Assembly: GCA_050248915.1 (NCBI GenBank)
Contig: JBFWRL010000153.1
Location: forward strand, 1-13,797
Source: GCA-2770975 sp050248915
Lineage (GTDB): Bacteria; Cyanobacteriota; Sericytochromatia; UBA7694
Direction of reading: 5' to 3'
Length of the DNA stretch: 13,797 bases
Each line of letters opens with the position of its first letter. The first letter of the stretch is position 1. The translations under genes and the position numbers were made by a program. This document shows positions 1 through 6,411 of this stretch, in pieces. Below the pieces are notes generated by a model. It searched no databases and was not told where the DNA came from. It saw only the letters and a program-made list of their open reading frames with translations.

Positions 1-53
1 GAAAGCTCAACAGCTTCTTGCTTAAATTCCTTGGTATATTCTCGGCGGCTCAT
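1..53 (-). CDS. IS3-family transposase OrfA, N-terminus (cut by window edge)
   Basis: Read on the minus strand from 53, the frame gives MSRREYTKEFKQEAVELS, the typical opening of the IS3-family OrfA helix-turn-helix protein. OrfA binds the element ends and is joined to the DDE catalytic OrfB by programmed frameshifting. The ATG at 53 is chosen because an AAAGGAG ribosome-binding site lies nine bases upstream. A second in-frame ATG at 62 directly abuts that site and is therefore less likely. Only 17 complete codons are visible, so whether the gene is intact cannot be judged. Confidence 0.85.
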   Translation of the reverse strand, partial: MSRREYTKEFKQEAVEL

Positions 54-101
54 CGTTTCCATCTCCTTTACTTCCATTTTAAGCGATCACCCTTTTCTGG
101 G

Positions 102-127
102 GGCTCCACTTTTTTGGGTAAAGGTCA
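102..127 (-). repeat. IS terminal inverted repeat, orfA side
   Basis: On the minus strand, TGACCTTTACCC (127-116) is followed by AAAAAA (115-110) and GTGGAG (109-104). It matches the orfB-side end at 13671 in the first 12 bases and in the GTGGAG block. OrfAB would bind and cleave here. The base immediately outside is 128. Confidence 0.85.
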
Positions 128-707
128 GTCAAGTGGTATGGCCGCTCCGTTGTCTCCCAGTGCCCATTTTCAAATCGCAGACACAACACATGCCAATCGC
201 TTGATGATGCTGCCGTTTGAAAACCATTTAAAAAATAAAGATCCTGCGATTGGTGAAGCGGCTTTGGACACATTTCAAGCAGCTTTGATCAATGCTTCGC
301 AGAAACCTTTTCGGGTGATTGATCGCAAGCAAATCAAATCGATGTTGGCCGAATTGGCCTTCTCAGAAAGTGCTTTAAGCGACCCCTCCAAAGCGCTCAA
401 AATGGGGCAGATGCTGAGTGCCAATTATATGCTCAGTGGCGCAATTGCCGCAGGCAAAATTCACACCTCAGAAGTGACAGATGTAGAGCCCACTGAATTT
501 ACCTGGGTCTCCGTCACGGTCAATACCACATTGACCCACGTTGAGACGGGTGAAGTTTTGTTCTCAGCCAAAACCACAGCAGAATCCAAACGCTACCCCG
601 ACTGGAAAGGAGAGACGTATACCAGCATCTTAATTGAAGCCACCGAAAAAGCAGTAACTCAATTGGCTCAAAAATTAATCCAAGCTCAAAACAAAGGAAA
701 TGGGTAA
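128..707 (+). pseudogene. CsgG/LpoB-like envelope protein, 5' end removed by IS insertion
   Basis: The frame is open from the IS junction to a stop at 705-707. The first ATG outside the IS is at 138 and gives 189 residues. The segment LMMLPFENH, then FRVIDRKQIKSMLAE, then ALKMGQMLSANYMLSGAI follows the pattern of CsgG/LpoB-type outer-membrane-associated proteins: a β-strand with PFE, an RxxIxxML helix, and G-x-x-L-x-A-xYxLxG. Family members are exported. Here SSGMAAPLS just after the junction looks like the tail of a signal peptide whose start has been lost. No signal peptide remains downstream of 138, so any product would probably stay in the cytoplasm. An open frame continues upstream into the IS to codon 18, but those residues are IS sequence read antisense. 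The next gene follows within eight bases. Confidence 0.75.
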
Positions 708-714
708 AGAAACC

Positions 715-1023
715 ATGAAAAACAAAGGCATCGCCCTGATCGTCTCGGCCTCACTCAGTCTGGGGCTGACTGGCTGCACAGCTGAATCTATCAATGCGTT
801 CGCGGCCTTGGTGGCGGCCAGTAAAAGCAACAAAACAAACACAACCAGCAGCACAGCCAACAAAACAAGCTCTTCGAGCACGGCATCAACGTCTACAAGC
901 AGCCGTTCGAGCAGTTGTAGCAGTTCAAGCTCAGAGACAGCCATGGCCTGCTCTGCAACGGTGATCAAAAAAGCGACAACCCAAGATGCTTTGCTTCCCG
1001 CCTCAGATTCAGGCGGTTTTTAA
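715..1023 (+). CDS. Small Ser/Thr-rich lipoprotein
   Basis: A 102-residue protein of unknown function. Residues 1-20 are a lipoprotein signal peptide with an LTG-C lipobox, and Cys21 would be lipidated, anchoring it in the envelope. Residues about 36-75 are almost wholly Ser, Thr, Asn and Ala (runs such as TSSSSTASTSTSS), as in an extended linker or surface spacer. Two further cysteines, at 68 and 79, could pair. The start at 715 places the lipobox correctly; an in-frame ATG at 700 would add five residues and overlap the preceding stop by eight bases. It follows the truncated CsgG-like gene and probably belonged to its operon, since LpoB/CsgG-type proteins often have small lipoprotein neighbours. 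Its promoter may have been lost with the IS insertion. Confidence 0.7.
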   Translation: MKNKGIALIVSASLSLGLTGCTAESINAFAALVAASKSNKTNTTSSTANKTSSSSTASTSTSSRSSSCSSSSSETAMACSATVIKKATTQDALLPASDSGGF

Positions 1024-1319
1024 GGGCTCTCTTGGGGTAGGCCCGCTTGACCCAAGATCAAAGCCACTTTTTCGGCTTCGGGTTTGTAGAGAAAAAACAC
1101 GGCAGCAGAAATGTTCAGGGCTTTGGCCAACTTGAGCAAAATGATCAAACCAGGCTCAACCTTGGCATTCTCCAACTCGTTGTAATGGGTATAGTCAATT
1201 CCAGCCAAGGTCGCCAGCTTTTCTTGAGTAAGGCCACGCTTTTTGCGCCACATCTTTAGTCTGCGGCCAAAGGTGATCATTTCTTGTTGTTTCTGAGGGC
1301 TGTTTGCTCGCCGTGCCAT
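1020..1319 (-). CDS. XRE-family helix-turn-helix transcriptional regulator
   Basis: A 99-residue protein with a Cro/CI-type DNA-binding domain at about residues 16-70. It contains FGRRLKMWRKKRGLTQ, the turn region LATLAGIDYTHYNELENAK and the closing helix LIILLKLAKALNIS, all classic for the family. The C-terminal 29 residues are short and contain no recognisable sensor, so it most likely acts as a small dimeric repressor. ATG at 1319 is taken as the start; TTG at 1346 and ATG at 1280 are alternatives, and none has a strong ribosome-binding site. It is divergent from the ten-gene run beginning at 1432. Its stop codon shares TTAA (1020-1023) with that of the convergent lipoprotein gene. Control of the divergent operon and of itself, through the palindromes at 1355 and 1386, is inferred. 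Confidence 0.88.
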   Translation of the reverse strand: MARRANSPQKQQEMITFGRRLKMWRKKRGLTQEKLATLAGIDYTHYNELENAKVEPGLIILLKLAKALNISAAVFFLYKPEAEKVALILGQAGLPQESP

Positions 1320-1354
1320 AAGGGCATTTTGCCGGTTTCGCTGCAAAATGTTTA

Positions 1355-1368
1355 TCGGCTATAGCCGA
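1355..1368. promoter_or_regulatory. Perfect 14-bp palindrome, candidate operator
   Basis: TCGGCTATAGCCGA is its own reverse complement. On the minus strand it lies directly upstream of the regulator's possible TTG start and contains a TATAGC that could serve as its -10 element, with TTTCAA 16 bases further upstream as a -35. A dimeric XRE protein bound here would block its own promoter. Its centre is 32 bp from that of the second palindrome. Confidence 0.55.
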
Positions 1369-1379
1369 CTCTGTACTTT

Positions 1380-1410
1380 TTGAAATATTGCAATTACAAT
1401 ACTTTTTAAT
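1380..1410 (+). promoter_or_regulatory. Candidate promoter for the ten-gene run
   Basis: TTGAAA (1380-1385) and TTTAAT (1405-1410) are separated by 19 bp; shifting to TTTTAA gives 18 bp. The match is moderate. Support comes from position: it is the only sizeable intergenic space upstream of the plus-strand genes, lies 22 bases before the start codon at 1432, and overlaps the palindrome at 1386. Confidence 0.4.
1386..1401. promoter_or_regulatory. AT-rich palindrome, second candidate operator
   Basis: TATTGCAATTACAATA is symmetric except for one base pair (C against A) in each half. It sits between the -35-like and -10-like sequences of the proposed rightward promoter, where bound repressor would exclude RNA polymerase. 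Its sequence is unlike the palindrome at 1355, so two different proteins may bind this region. Confidence 0.5.
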
Positions 1411-1431
1411 GAATTTGGGGGTGTGCTTGAA

Positions 1432-2754
1432 ATGAGGAAATGGGCAAGAGGTGCTTTGACTGGTAGCTTGCTATTTTTGTTGAGTGGATCCTTTAATATT
1501 TTTCTTTATCCTCAAATAGTATTTGGTCAATCCCAAAATGAAATTAACTATGAAAAATACGGGCTATCAATTGTTCTTCCCACAGGTTGGCAACAGTTAG
1601 GACTTCAGCAAGATTGGCTTACTTTTGCTGAAACCGATTCTGAAGGCGTCTCTGCGGAGCTTAAAATTAGGATTTTTGAAAAAACAGCCCAAATAGACTC
1701 CTTGGAAAAAGCTGTGGAGAGGATTAAGCAACAAGGAACTCAGAAATACCAAAATTGGGAAAATCTAAATGAAGGCTTCATTGAATCAGGAAATAGAAAG
1801 GGGTATTTTTATTGGTTAAATGCAAAATTAAAATCAAATAATCAAAATCTACAAAATTTAATTTATTTTACTGAATCAGATGATTATATTTATATCTTTT
1901 CTTTCGGATGTTTACAACAAGAATTTAATAAAAAACGATATGTTTTTAAGCATATAATACATAAAATTACAGTTGATAATATTCGACAGTTATCAACCCC
2001 TTTAATCACATCAAAATTAACAATTGAAAATGCAATTCAATTGTATGAAAACAAAAAATATCAAGAAGCGATCCCCTTACTCACTCAATCTATAAATTAT
2101 CAGCCTCAAAATGTAGATCTTTGGTACTACCGCTCCCAAGCCTATTTTTATCTCAAAAAGTACCCCGACGCCATCCGAGATATAACAAAAGCAATCAATT
2201 TAAAGCCAAATGACAGCTTTTACTGGCATACACGCGCCGAGGTATTTGAAGCTCAAAAACAGTATGCCAAAGCAATTTCGGATTATAATCACACCCTGCC
2301 AGAAGCTATCTCTTTTGGAGAAATGGTAGGCGATTATGATCGGGCAATTTACATCTTAACAAAACGTGCACAAGCGTATCAAAAATTAGGCCAATGTGAA
2401 AAAGCCAATGCCGACTTTAAGCGTGCTTGTGCCTTAAAAGCGAGCAAATATAGCCCCTGTGATCTTGCTTGGTGTGGAGAAGATTTTTCTTCGCAACAAA
2501 GCCTCGAAGCATTGATTGTCAAAACAGCCAATTTGCTCAAGAGAAATGGCCCACTTATCAAGCAAAAAGAGCAAAATTTGAACCAAGAATTCAGACGAAA
2601 TGGGCTTGATCGAGAAAAATTTAAGGCGTTTGAAGAGTATAAGCAAAATAATTACTCTGTTTATATCTATCGGTATGCGGGGCTTATAGAGGTATATGCA
2701 TCGCGCTATCCTAATGATGTTCCCAGAGTTGTTAGAAATACAAAGTGGTACTAA
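1432..2754 (+). CDS. Exported PsbP-like/TPR-repeat protein
   Basis: A 440-residue exported protein. A hydrophobic segment at about residues 10-32, ending in IVFG-QSQ, looks like a signal peptide. Residues about 40-185 (YEKYGLSIVLPTGWQ through FTESDDYIYIFSF) resemble the PsbP-like/DUF1795 fold, a small β-sandwich found in many exported proteins. Residues about 198-340 form three to four tetratricopeptide repeats (for example WYYRSQAYFYLKKYPDAIRDITKAINLKP), which bind protein partners. The C-terminal 100 residues carry no recognised domain. The start at 1432 is favoured by GGGGGTG about eight bases upstream; a GTG three codons earlier is possible. GC content falls to about 17-22% near 1800-1980, within the first domain, and rises to 40-47% over the TPRs, which suggests a mosaic gene. 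It is the first gene after the candidate regulated promoter. Confidence 0.7.
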   Translation: MRKWARGALTGSLLFLLSGSFNIFLYPQIVFGQSQNEINYEKYGLSIVLPTGWQQLGLQQDWLTFAETDSEGVSAELKIRIFEKTAQIDSLEKAVERIKQQGTQKYQNWENLNEGFIESGNRKGYFYWLNAKLKSNNQNLQNLIYFTESDDYIYIFSFGCLQQEFNKKRYVFKHIIHKITVDNIRQLSTPLITSKLTIENAIQLYENKKYQEAIPLLTQSINYQPQNVDLWYYRSQAYFYLKKYPDAIRDITKAINLKPNDSFYWHTRAEVFEAQKQYAKAISDYNHTLPEAISFGEMVGDYDRAIYILTKRAQAYQKLGQCEKANADFKRACALKASKYSPCDLAWCGEDFSSQQSLEALIVKTANLLKRNGPLIKQKEQNLNQEFRRNGLDREKFKAFEEYKQNNYSVYIYRYAGLIEVYASRYPNDVPRVVRNTKWY

Positions 2755-2756
2755 AT

Positions 2757-3395
2757 ATGCAGAAAATTAAGCGATCAAAAAAATCATCCTGCCTTGCTTG
2801 TTTGGTATTTTTATATTTGCTAACTGGATGTAAAGCCCTTGGACTGCCAACACTCACGAATTTATCTTATCCAAACAGAAGTGAGATCTCAGAGAACCAA
2901 AAAAAAATTAATCAATACCTCAATGAATTTGTTGATTTTGAGTTTATCCATTTTAACAATCCCAATCCAGAAAACTGGAAAAGAGAGGATATTATCAAAA
3001 AATTGGGCAATCCAATAAATGTTGAGACAAAGGAACAAGAAAATATACATGATCCCAGTCAGACAGATGCCATGGAGAGGCTTTTTTATAACCATATTGA
3101 GATTGGTATATATAAAATTAAGGGATCTGACGATCAAATTATGGTCACGGATATGCTTATCAAAGGAGCTGGTATCACCTTAAAAGGCGATATTAAAGTG
3201 GGGGATTCTCCTGCAAAAGTGACAGCCCTTTTGGGGAAGCCAACTGAGCAAAAAAAAGAAGATGAAAACCAGATTGACACTTATTGTGACTCCTTTACTG
3301 GTCAAACCTGTTTGTCATTTTATTCATATTTTGCTTTAAAAAATAAAAGTGACAACAAAATACATAAAATCACTTATCAAGCTTATTTTGATTGA
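2757..3395 (+). CDS. Lipoprotein with two BamE/SmpA-like motifs
   Basis: A 212-residue lipoprotein. The signal peptide ends in LLTG-Cys25. KVGDSPAKVTALLGKP (residues 147-162) closely follows the SmpA/OmlA (BamE) signature, in which a G-x-S/T-x-x-x-V turn leads into LLGxP. A weaker relative, WKREDIIKKLGNP (74-86), suggests a second, diverged copy of the module. BamE-like folds mediate protein-protein contacts on the periplasmic face of envelope membranes. Cys177 and Cys185 could form a disulfide. ATG at 2757 begins two bases after the upstream stop, so translation is probably coupled; an upstream GTG at 2745 would overlap that gene and add no signal-peptide feature. GC content is low, about 28% in a sampled stretch. 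Confidence 0.65.
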   Translation: MQKIKRSKKSSCLACLVFLYLLTGCKALGLPTLTNLSYPNRSEISENQKKINQYLNEFVDFEFIHFNNPNPENWKREDIIKKLGNPINVETKEQENIHDPSQTDAMERLFYNHIEIGIYKIKGSDDQIMVTDMLIKGAGITLKGDIKVGDSPAKVTALLGKPTEQKKEDENQIDTYCDSFTGQTCLSFYSYFALKNKSDNKIHKITYQAYFD

Positions 3396-3425
3396 CTTTT
3401 TATAAAAAATATTTAGGTGTTTAAA

Positions 3426-4598
3426 ATGAGCATCATTTTTAAAGCATTTTTTCTTTCAGCCATTGTTCTCTGTTTTTTGAATTTGAATTTATCTGCTTCT
3501 GCCCAAGAAGATGACCAACCTGAGCAATCTCCTCCCATGATAAGAGTTCCTCACAGTCTGAATTCTTTGGTTTTTATCAAACAGTCATATTTCTCAGATC
3601 CCAATACAAACGTGACTGTATCTGGGTTTTATAAAATCATCGTATCTCCCTTTTATTCATTAGAAACAAGAAAAACAGATCAAATAAAATGCCAAGACTT
3701 ATTAAAAAACGGCATTCAAAAAATTGAATCGAATTACGATTTTTTATTTAAATCAGAAGAGGCTTGTATTGATTTAAATGAGGATAATGAACCTGAATCT
3801 GTTTTTTGGGGTCAAAAATCTTTGACAAATAGTTCGAGTTTATCTCCCTTTATTTTGACAAAAAATGCGGAAAAAGAAATTTCAACTCCAGAAGTAGTCA
3901 TCGGCTTAGGAGATAAGTATTGGGGACAAAAAATCAAATATAGGCCTCTTCTTAATAAGGGATGGATACATTTGGTTTTTTTAGATTTTTGGAATTCAAA
4001 TTCTTCAAAAATAACATTAAGGCCAGCATCTTTTGATCCAGATATAAGAAAATATGTGCCCGACACATTCTCTTACAACAACGATGAAGTTGTTTTTTCA
4101 ACTGAAAATAAAAAATTGGCTTATGACTTCAATTTTTCAAATGTTTCTGAAAATTCATTGGTGCTTAATCGCTCAGGTCGTTTAATGGGCTACATACATG
4201 ATGAAGGTGTTGCCAATACAGGTTTTGGAGTTGTCTATGTTGCCACTTTTGATATTGAAAGAAAAAAATTTAGACATATCGATTTCTTTAAACATCCCGT
4301 TTTTAAAAAATCAGTCAATCAAAAATATCCTGGCTATTTATCGCGTGCCCTGAATAGCAATCCAGGTGGTGATGGTAACGATCCAATTGACATCAAAATC
4401 ATAGGATTTCAAAACAGAGATTTAATTTTTAAAGCTTCTGTTTATTCTATGAACACAAAGGGAAATATAGATAGGAAATTTTGTGGTTATTGGAAATACA
4501 ACGCAGACACAAGCAATATTGCTTTGGTCTCGTGGAATCCCAGCGCAGCGATTAATGTTGAGCATACGGGCTATGTGCCAGAGATTGTTACTGATTAG
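3426..4598 (+). CDS. Secreted protein of unknown function
   Basis: A 390-residue protein I do not recognise. Residues 1-26 form a clear Sec signal peptide ending in SASA-QED, so the mature protein is periplasmic or extracellular and probably β-rich, given its many alternating hydrophobic strands. An acidic stretch, CIDLNEDNEPESVFWG, recalls the Ca-binding D-x-N-x-D-x-x-P-E loops of FG-GAP or VCBS repeats, but only one copy is visible. There is no catalytic motif I can name. AGGTG eight bases upstream supports ATG 3426 over the GTG at 3417. Base composition is strongly AT-rich (25-27% GC in sampled stretches). It sits 30 nt after the lipoprotein gene and 28 nt before the next secreted protein. 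Confidence 0.6.
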   Translation: MSIIFKAFFLSAIVLCFLNLNLSASAQEDDQPEQSPPMIRVPHSLNSLVFIKQSYFSDPNTNVTVSGFYKIIVSPFYSLETRKTDQIKCQDLLKNGIQKIESNYDFLFKSEEACIDLNEDNEPESVFWGQKSLTNSSSLSPFILTKNAEKEISTPEVVIGLGDKYWGQKIKYRPLLNKGWIHLVFLDFWNSNSSKITLRPASFDPDIRKYVPDTFSYNNDEVVFSTENKKLAYDFNFSNVSENSLVLNRSGRLMGYIHDEGVANTGFGVVYVATFDIERKKFRHIDFFKHPVFKKSVNQKYPGYLSRALNSNPGGDGNDPIDIKIIGFQNRDLIFKASVYSMNTKGNIDRKFCGYWKYNADTSNIALVSWNPSAAINVEHTGYVPEIVTD

Positions 4599-4613
4599 AA
4601 AAACAGCTTATTT

Positions 4614-4619
4614 AGGAGG
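4614..4619 (+). promoter_or_regulatory. Consensus ribosome-binding site AGGAGG
   Basis: This is the only full AGGAGG in front of a gene in this run. Its distance is seven bases to ATG 4627 but four to ATG 4624, so it selects 4627. It may give this gene higher expression than its neighbours. Confidence 0.75.
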
Positions 4620-4626
4620 TTAGATG

Positions 4627-5172
4627 ATGAAGCTTATTCCCACACTATTACTCAGTCTTCTATTCGTACCAACAATCAGTCCTTTTGCCGTTTCTGCGCA
4701 AAATAGCTCTTTACCCAGTCATTGCAAAGCCAATGAATACACTTATTTAAATGCAAAAATGGCGAGTGCCTCCACCCGAAAAAAGACAGGCCGGATCCTG
4801 TCAATTTGTGCTGACAAGGCTCAAGAACCTTTTGGGAAGCTAATTTATCGCTATGGTGCCATTGGCAAAGTTGAACTTGAACAAGTAGCAACCCCAGGGC
4901 GTCCTTTCTATATTTTTAATCGTGATCTTACTCCACGAGTGGGATACAATGTATTGTTTTTCACAAATTATGGCTATACCTATTATGTTAAAGAGGCTTA
5001 TGCCATGGGTTCTGGTATCACGCTGAGCGTTTATCACAAAGGAAAACGTATTGTCGATTTAGTTTCGGGCCAGGAGCGAGGAGTAGATTTTGAAGCCGGA
5101 CTGATTGATCTCAATTTTCTTGAGGCTTCTTCTCTAATTTTGCGTAGAAAAGCGCCGATAGATGAATTTTAA
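4627..5172 (+). CDS. Secreted protein of unknown function
   Basis: A 181-residue protein. Residues 1-24 are a Sec signal peptide ending in AVSA-QNS. The mature part holds LSICADKAQEPFGKLIYRYGAIGKVELE followed by a β-rich tail with VGYNVLFFTNYGYTYYVKEA. From memory, this arrangement, a cysteine in LS-[IL]-C and then YR-[FY]-G and the KVELE strand, recurs in small exported proteins of unknown function across Proteobacteria and others. Two cysteines, in SHCKAN and LSICAD, are likely to pair. No enzymatic motif is visible. GC content returns towards that of the downstream genes. It is the last of four consecutive exported proteins before the zinc-ribbon block, 36 nt upstream of it. Confidence 0.6.
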   Translation: MKLIPTLLLSLLFVPTISPFAVSAQNSSLPSHCKANEYTYLNAKMASASTRKKTGRILSICADKAQEPFGKLIYRYGAIGKVELEQVATPGRPFYIFNRDLTPRVGYNVLFFTNYGYTYYVKEAYAMGSGITLSVYHKGKRIVDLVSGQERGVDFEAGLIDLNFLEASSLILRRKAPIDEF

Positions 5173-5208
5173 TTCTTTACTTGATGTTCAAAAAAAGAAA
5201 GTCAAAAT

Positions 5209-5832
5209 ATGATCCATCTTTGCCCTGAATGTAAACAACAAGTCAGTCAATTGGCCCAAAACTGCCCCAATTGTGGCCACCCCTTTACAAAGCCCGAAGA
5301 ATCCATTCCGCATGAAAAACCCGCTTCCAATTCTGGATTGTGGCTCGTGGCCGGAGGAGTTGGGTTGGTCTGCTTAATTCTGATTCTGGGTTTTATTTTT
5401 ATCATCAACAAACAGCCTCCTCAAACCGCAGCCGCATCTGCCAAACCAAGCGCAGAAGCCACACGTGCCCTGAGTGAAAACGAACTCAAAGCCAAACAAA
5501 TGGAGCTTGAAATTGAACGACTCAAGCTTGAACAGGCCAAGTTAAAAAATCAGCCCGCCAATAAAATCATTGTTCAACCCAATGCGGCTCCGGCAGTCAA
5601 TATCACCGAATCGGAATTGCGCAACCTGGATTGCCGCTCGCTGTGGATACTCCGCAATACCATTTATGCACGTTATGGTCGCATTTTTTCGGATCCCGAA
5701 GTGCGAAGCTATTTCAATCAGCAGGACTGGTATCAGCCCAATTCTCAGTATCACGATGGGCTATTAACTTCATCCGAAAAAACCAGTGCAGCCAAAATTA
5801 TGGCTGTGGAAAAACAGTTTAGTTGTTTATAA
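5209..5832 (+). CDS. Zinc-ribbon membrane protein with C-terminal YARHG domain
   Basis: A 207-residue bitopic membrane protein. An N-terminal zinc ribbon (Cys5, Cys8, Cys19, Cys22; CPEC...CPNCGHPF) would be cytoplasmic. One membrane helix spans residues about 44-66, a charged coiled coil about 88-115, and residues about 132-203 match the YARHG domain, with its hallmark LWILRNTIYARYGRIF, YF and WY. YARHG domains lie outside the membrane, and their function is unknown. Cys142 and Cys206 flank the domain and could form a disulfide. The layout suggests transmission between an external domain and a cytosolic metal-binding head. It is the first of three consecutive genes beginning with the same ribbon type, 36 nt after the previous gene, with only a weak AAGAAAG ribosome-binding site. 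Confidence 0.82.
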   Translation: MIHLCPECKQQVSQLAQNCPNCGHPFTKPEESIPHEKPASNSGLWLVAGGVGLVCLILILGFIFIINKQPPQTAAASAKPSAEATRALSENELKAKQMELEIERLKLEQAKLKNQPANKIIVQPNAAPAVNITESELRNLDCRSLWILRNTIYARYGRIFSDPEVRSYFNQQDWYQPNSQYHDGLLTSSEKTSAAKIMAVEKQFSCL

Positions 5833-5853
5833 AACTCTCAAAAGGTGAGTGTA

Positions 5854-6411
5854 ATGGCATTAAAACCCTGCTTAAAATGTGGACATGAAATTTCAGAAAT
5901 TGCAGAGGTCTGTCCCAAATGCAAAACCAAAACAGGTGAACTCGACGCTTCATTTATGAATGCTGCCCTTGACGCTTCCCGCTTGTCTGTTCCCACAGAA
6001 GAAATGGCTCAAGATATATCACTGCATCTGGCCCCAGCAAGCCCACCAGAGACGAAAACGGAAAGACGCACTTCACAACAAAAAAATGGCAAAAATCACC
6101 CCCAACAGGTCCATAACTATCACCCACATATCATAGAGCAATTTGCCTCTGAGCTATATGACAATGCAGATAAACTTATATTCATGTCTGTTTGGAAATA
6201 TGGTTTGCTCTGTGGTGTCGTCGGGTTTTTTATTGGTTTTTTCCCTTTCTTGGGAGATGGCCCAAAATGGCTGTTTGCCGTTATTGGGGGAATATTGGGT
6301 GCTGTTTTTGGATATTCTTCAGCCCAACCAAAGGCGCTTGAAATCAAGTTTCAGGCTCAAATGGCAAGATGCATTCTGCAAATTGAATTTAACACACGGG
6401 ATCGCTCATAA
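5854..6411 (+). CDS. Zinc-ribbon protein with glycine-zipper membrane hairpin
   Basis: A 185-residue protein. The zinc ribbon uses Cys6, Cys9, Cys20 and Cys23 (CLKC...CPKC). A polar, apparently disordered linker (about 30-90) includes a histidine-rich NYHPH segment. Two membrane helices at about 115-134 and 138-156 contain closely spaced glycines (GVVGFFIGFF; IGGILGAVFG), a glycine-zipper pattern that favours oligomer packing. The 29-residue tail after the helices is hydrophilic. With both ends inside, the protein would be a membrane hairpin; pore formation on assembly is conceivable but unproved. AAAGGTGA upstream favours ATG 5854 over GTG 5845. Its stop codon is immediately followed by the next ATG, so the two are probably translated together. 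Confidence 0.65.
   Translation: MALKPCLKCGHEISEIAEVCPKCKTKTGELDASFMNAALDASRLSVPTEEMAQDISLHLAPASPPETKTERRTSQQKNGKNHPQQVHNYHPHIIEQFASELYDNADKLIFMSVWKYGLLCGVVGFFIGFFPFLGDGPKWLFAVIGGILGAVFGYSSAQPKALEIKFQAQMARCILQIEFNTRDRS

Larger units (their letters stand above)
1..127 (-). mobile_element. IS3-family insertion sequence, left copy (5' end only)
   Basis: This is the orfA-proximal end of an IS3-family element running off the left edge of the window. The terminal inverted repeat starts at 127 and reads leftward as TGACCTTTACCC, six A residues, then GTGGAG. The same 12-mer and GTGGAG block occur at 13671-13694, at the opposite end of a second copy, which fixes the element boundary. The terminal TG fits the TG...CA ends usual for this family. 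Target duplications cannot be tested because the far end is outside the window. The insertion interrupts the CsgG-like gene that continues from 128. Confidence 0.88.

Noticed and set aside
18..137. N-terminal extension of the CsgG-like protein from the start codon at 18
   Set aside because: These codons lie within the IS, antisense to orfA and across its inverted repeat, so they are not native gene sequence.
675..968. Minus-strand frame rich in Leu and Val that could look like a membrane protein
   Set aside because: It is simply the antisense of the Ser/Thr-rich tract in the lipoprotein gene; the hydrophobic run is a consequence of those codons.
3397..3408. TTTTTATAAAAA palindrome after the BamE-like lipoprotein gene, as a terminator
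   Set aside because: The stem is entirely A/T, would be unstable in RNA and is not followed by a proper T-run; ordinary AT-rich intergenic sequence explains it.
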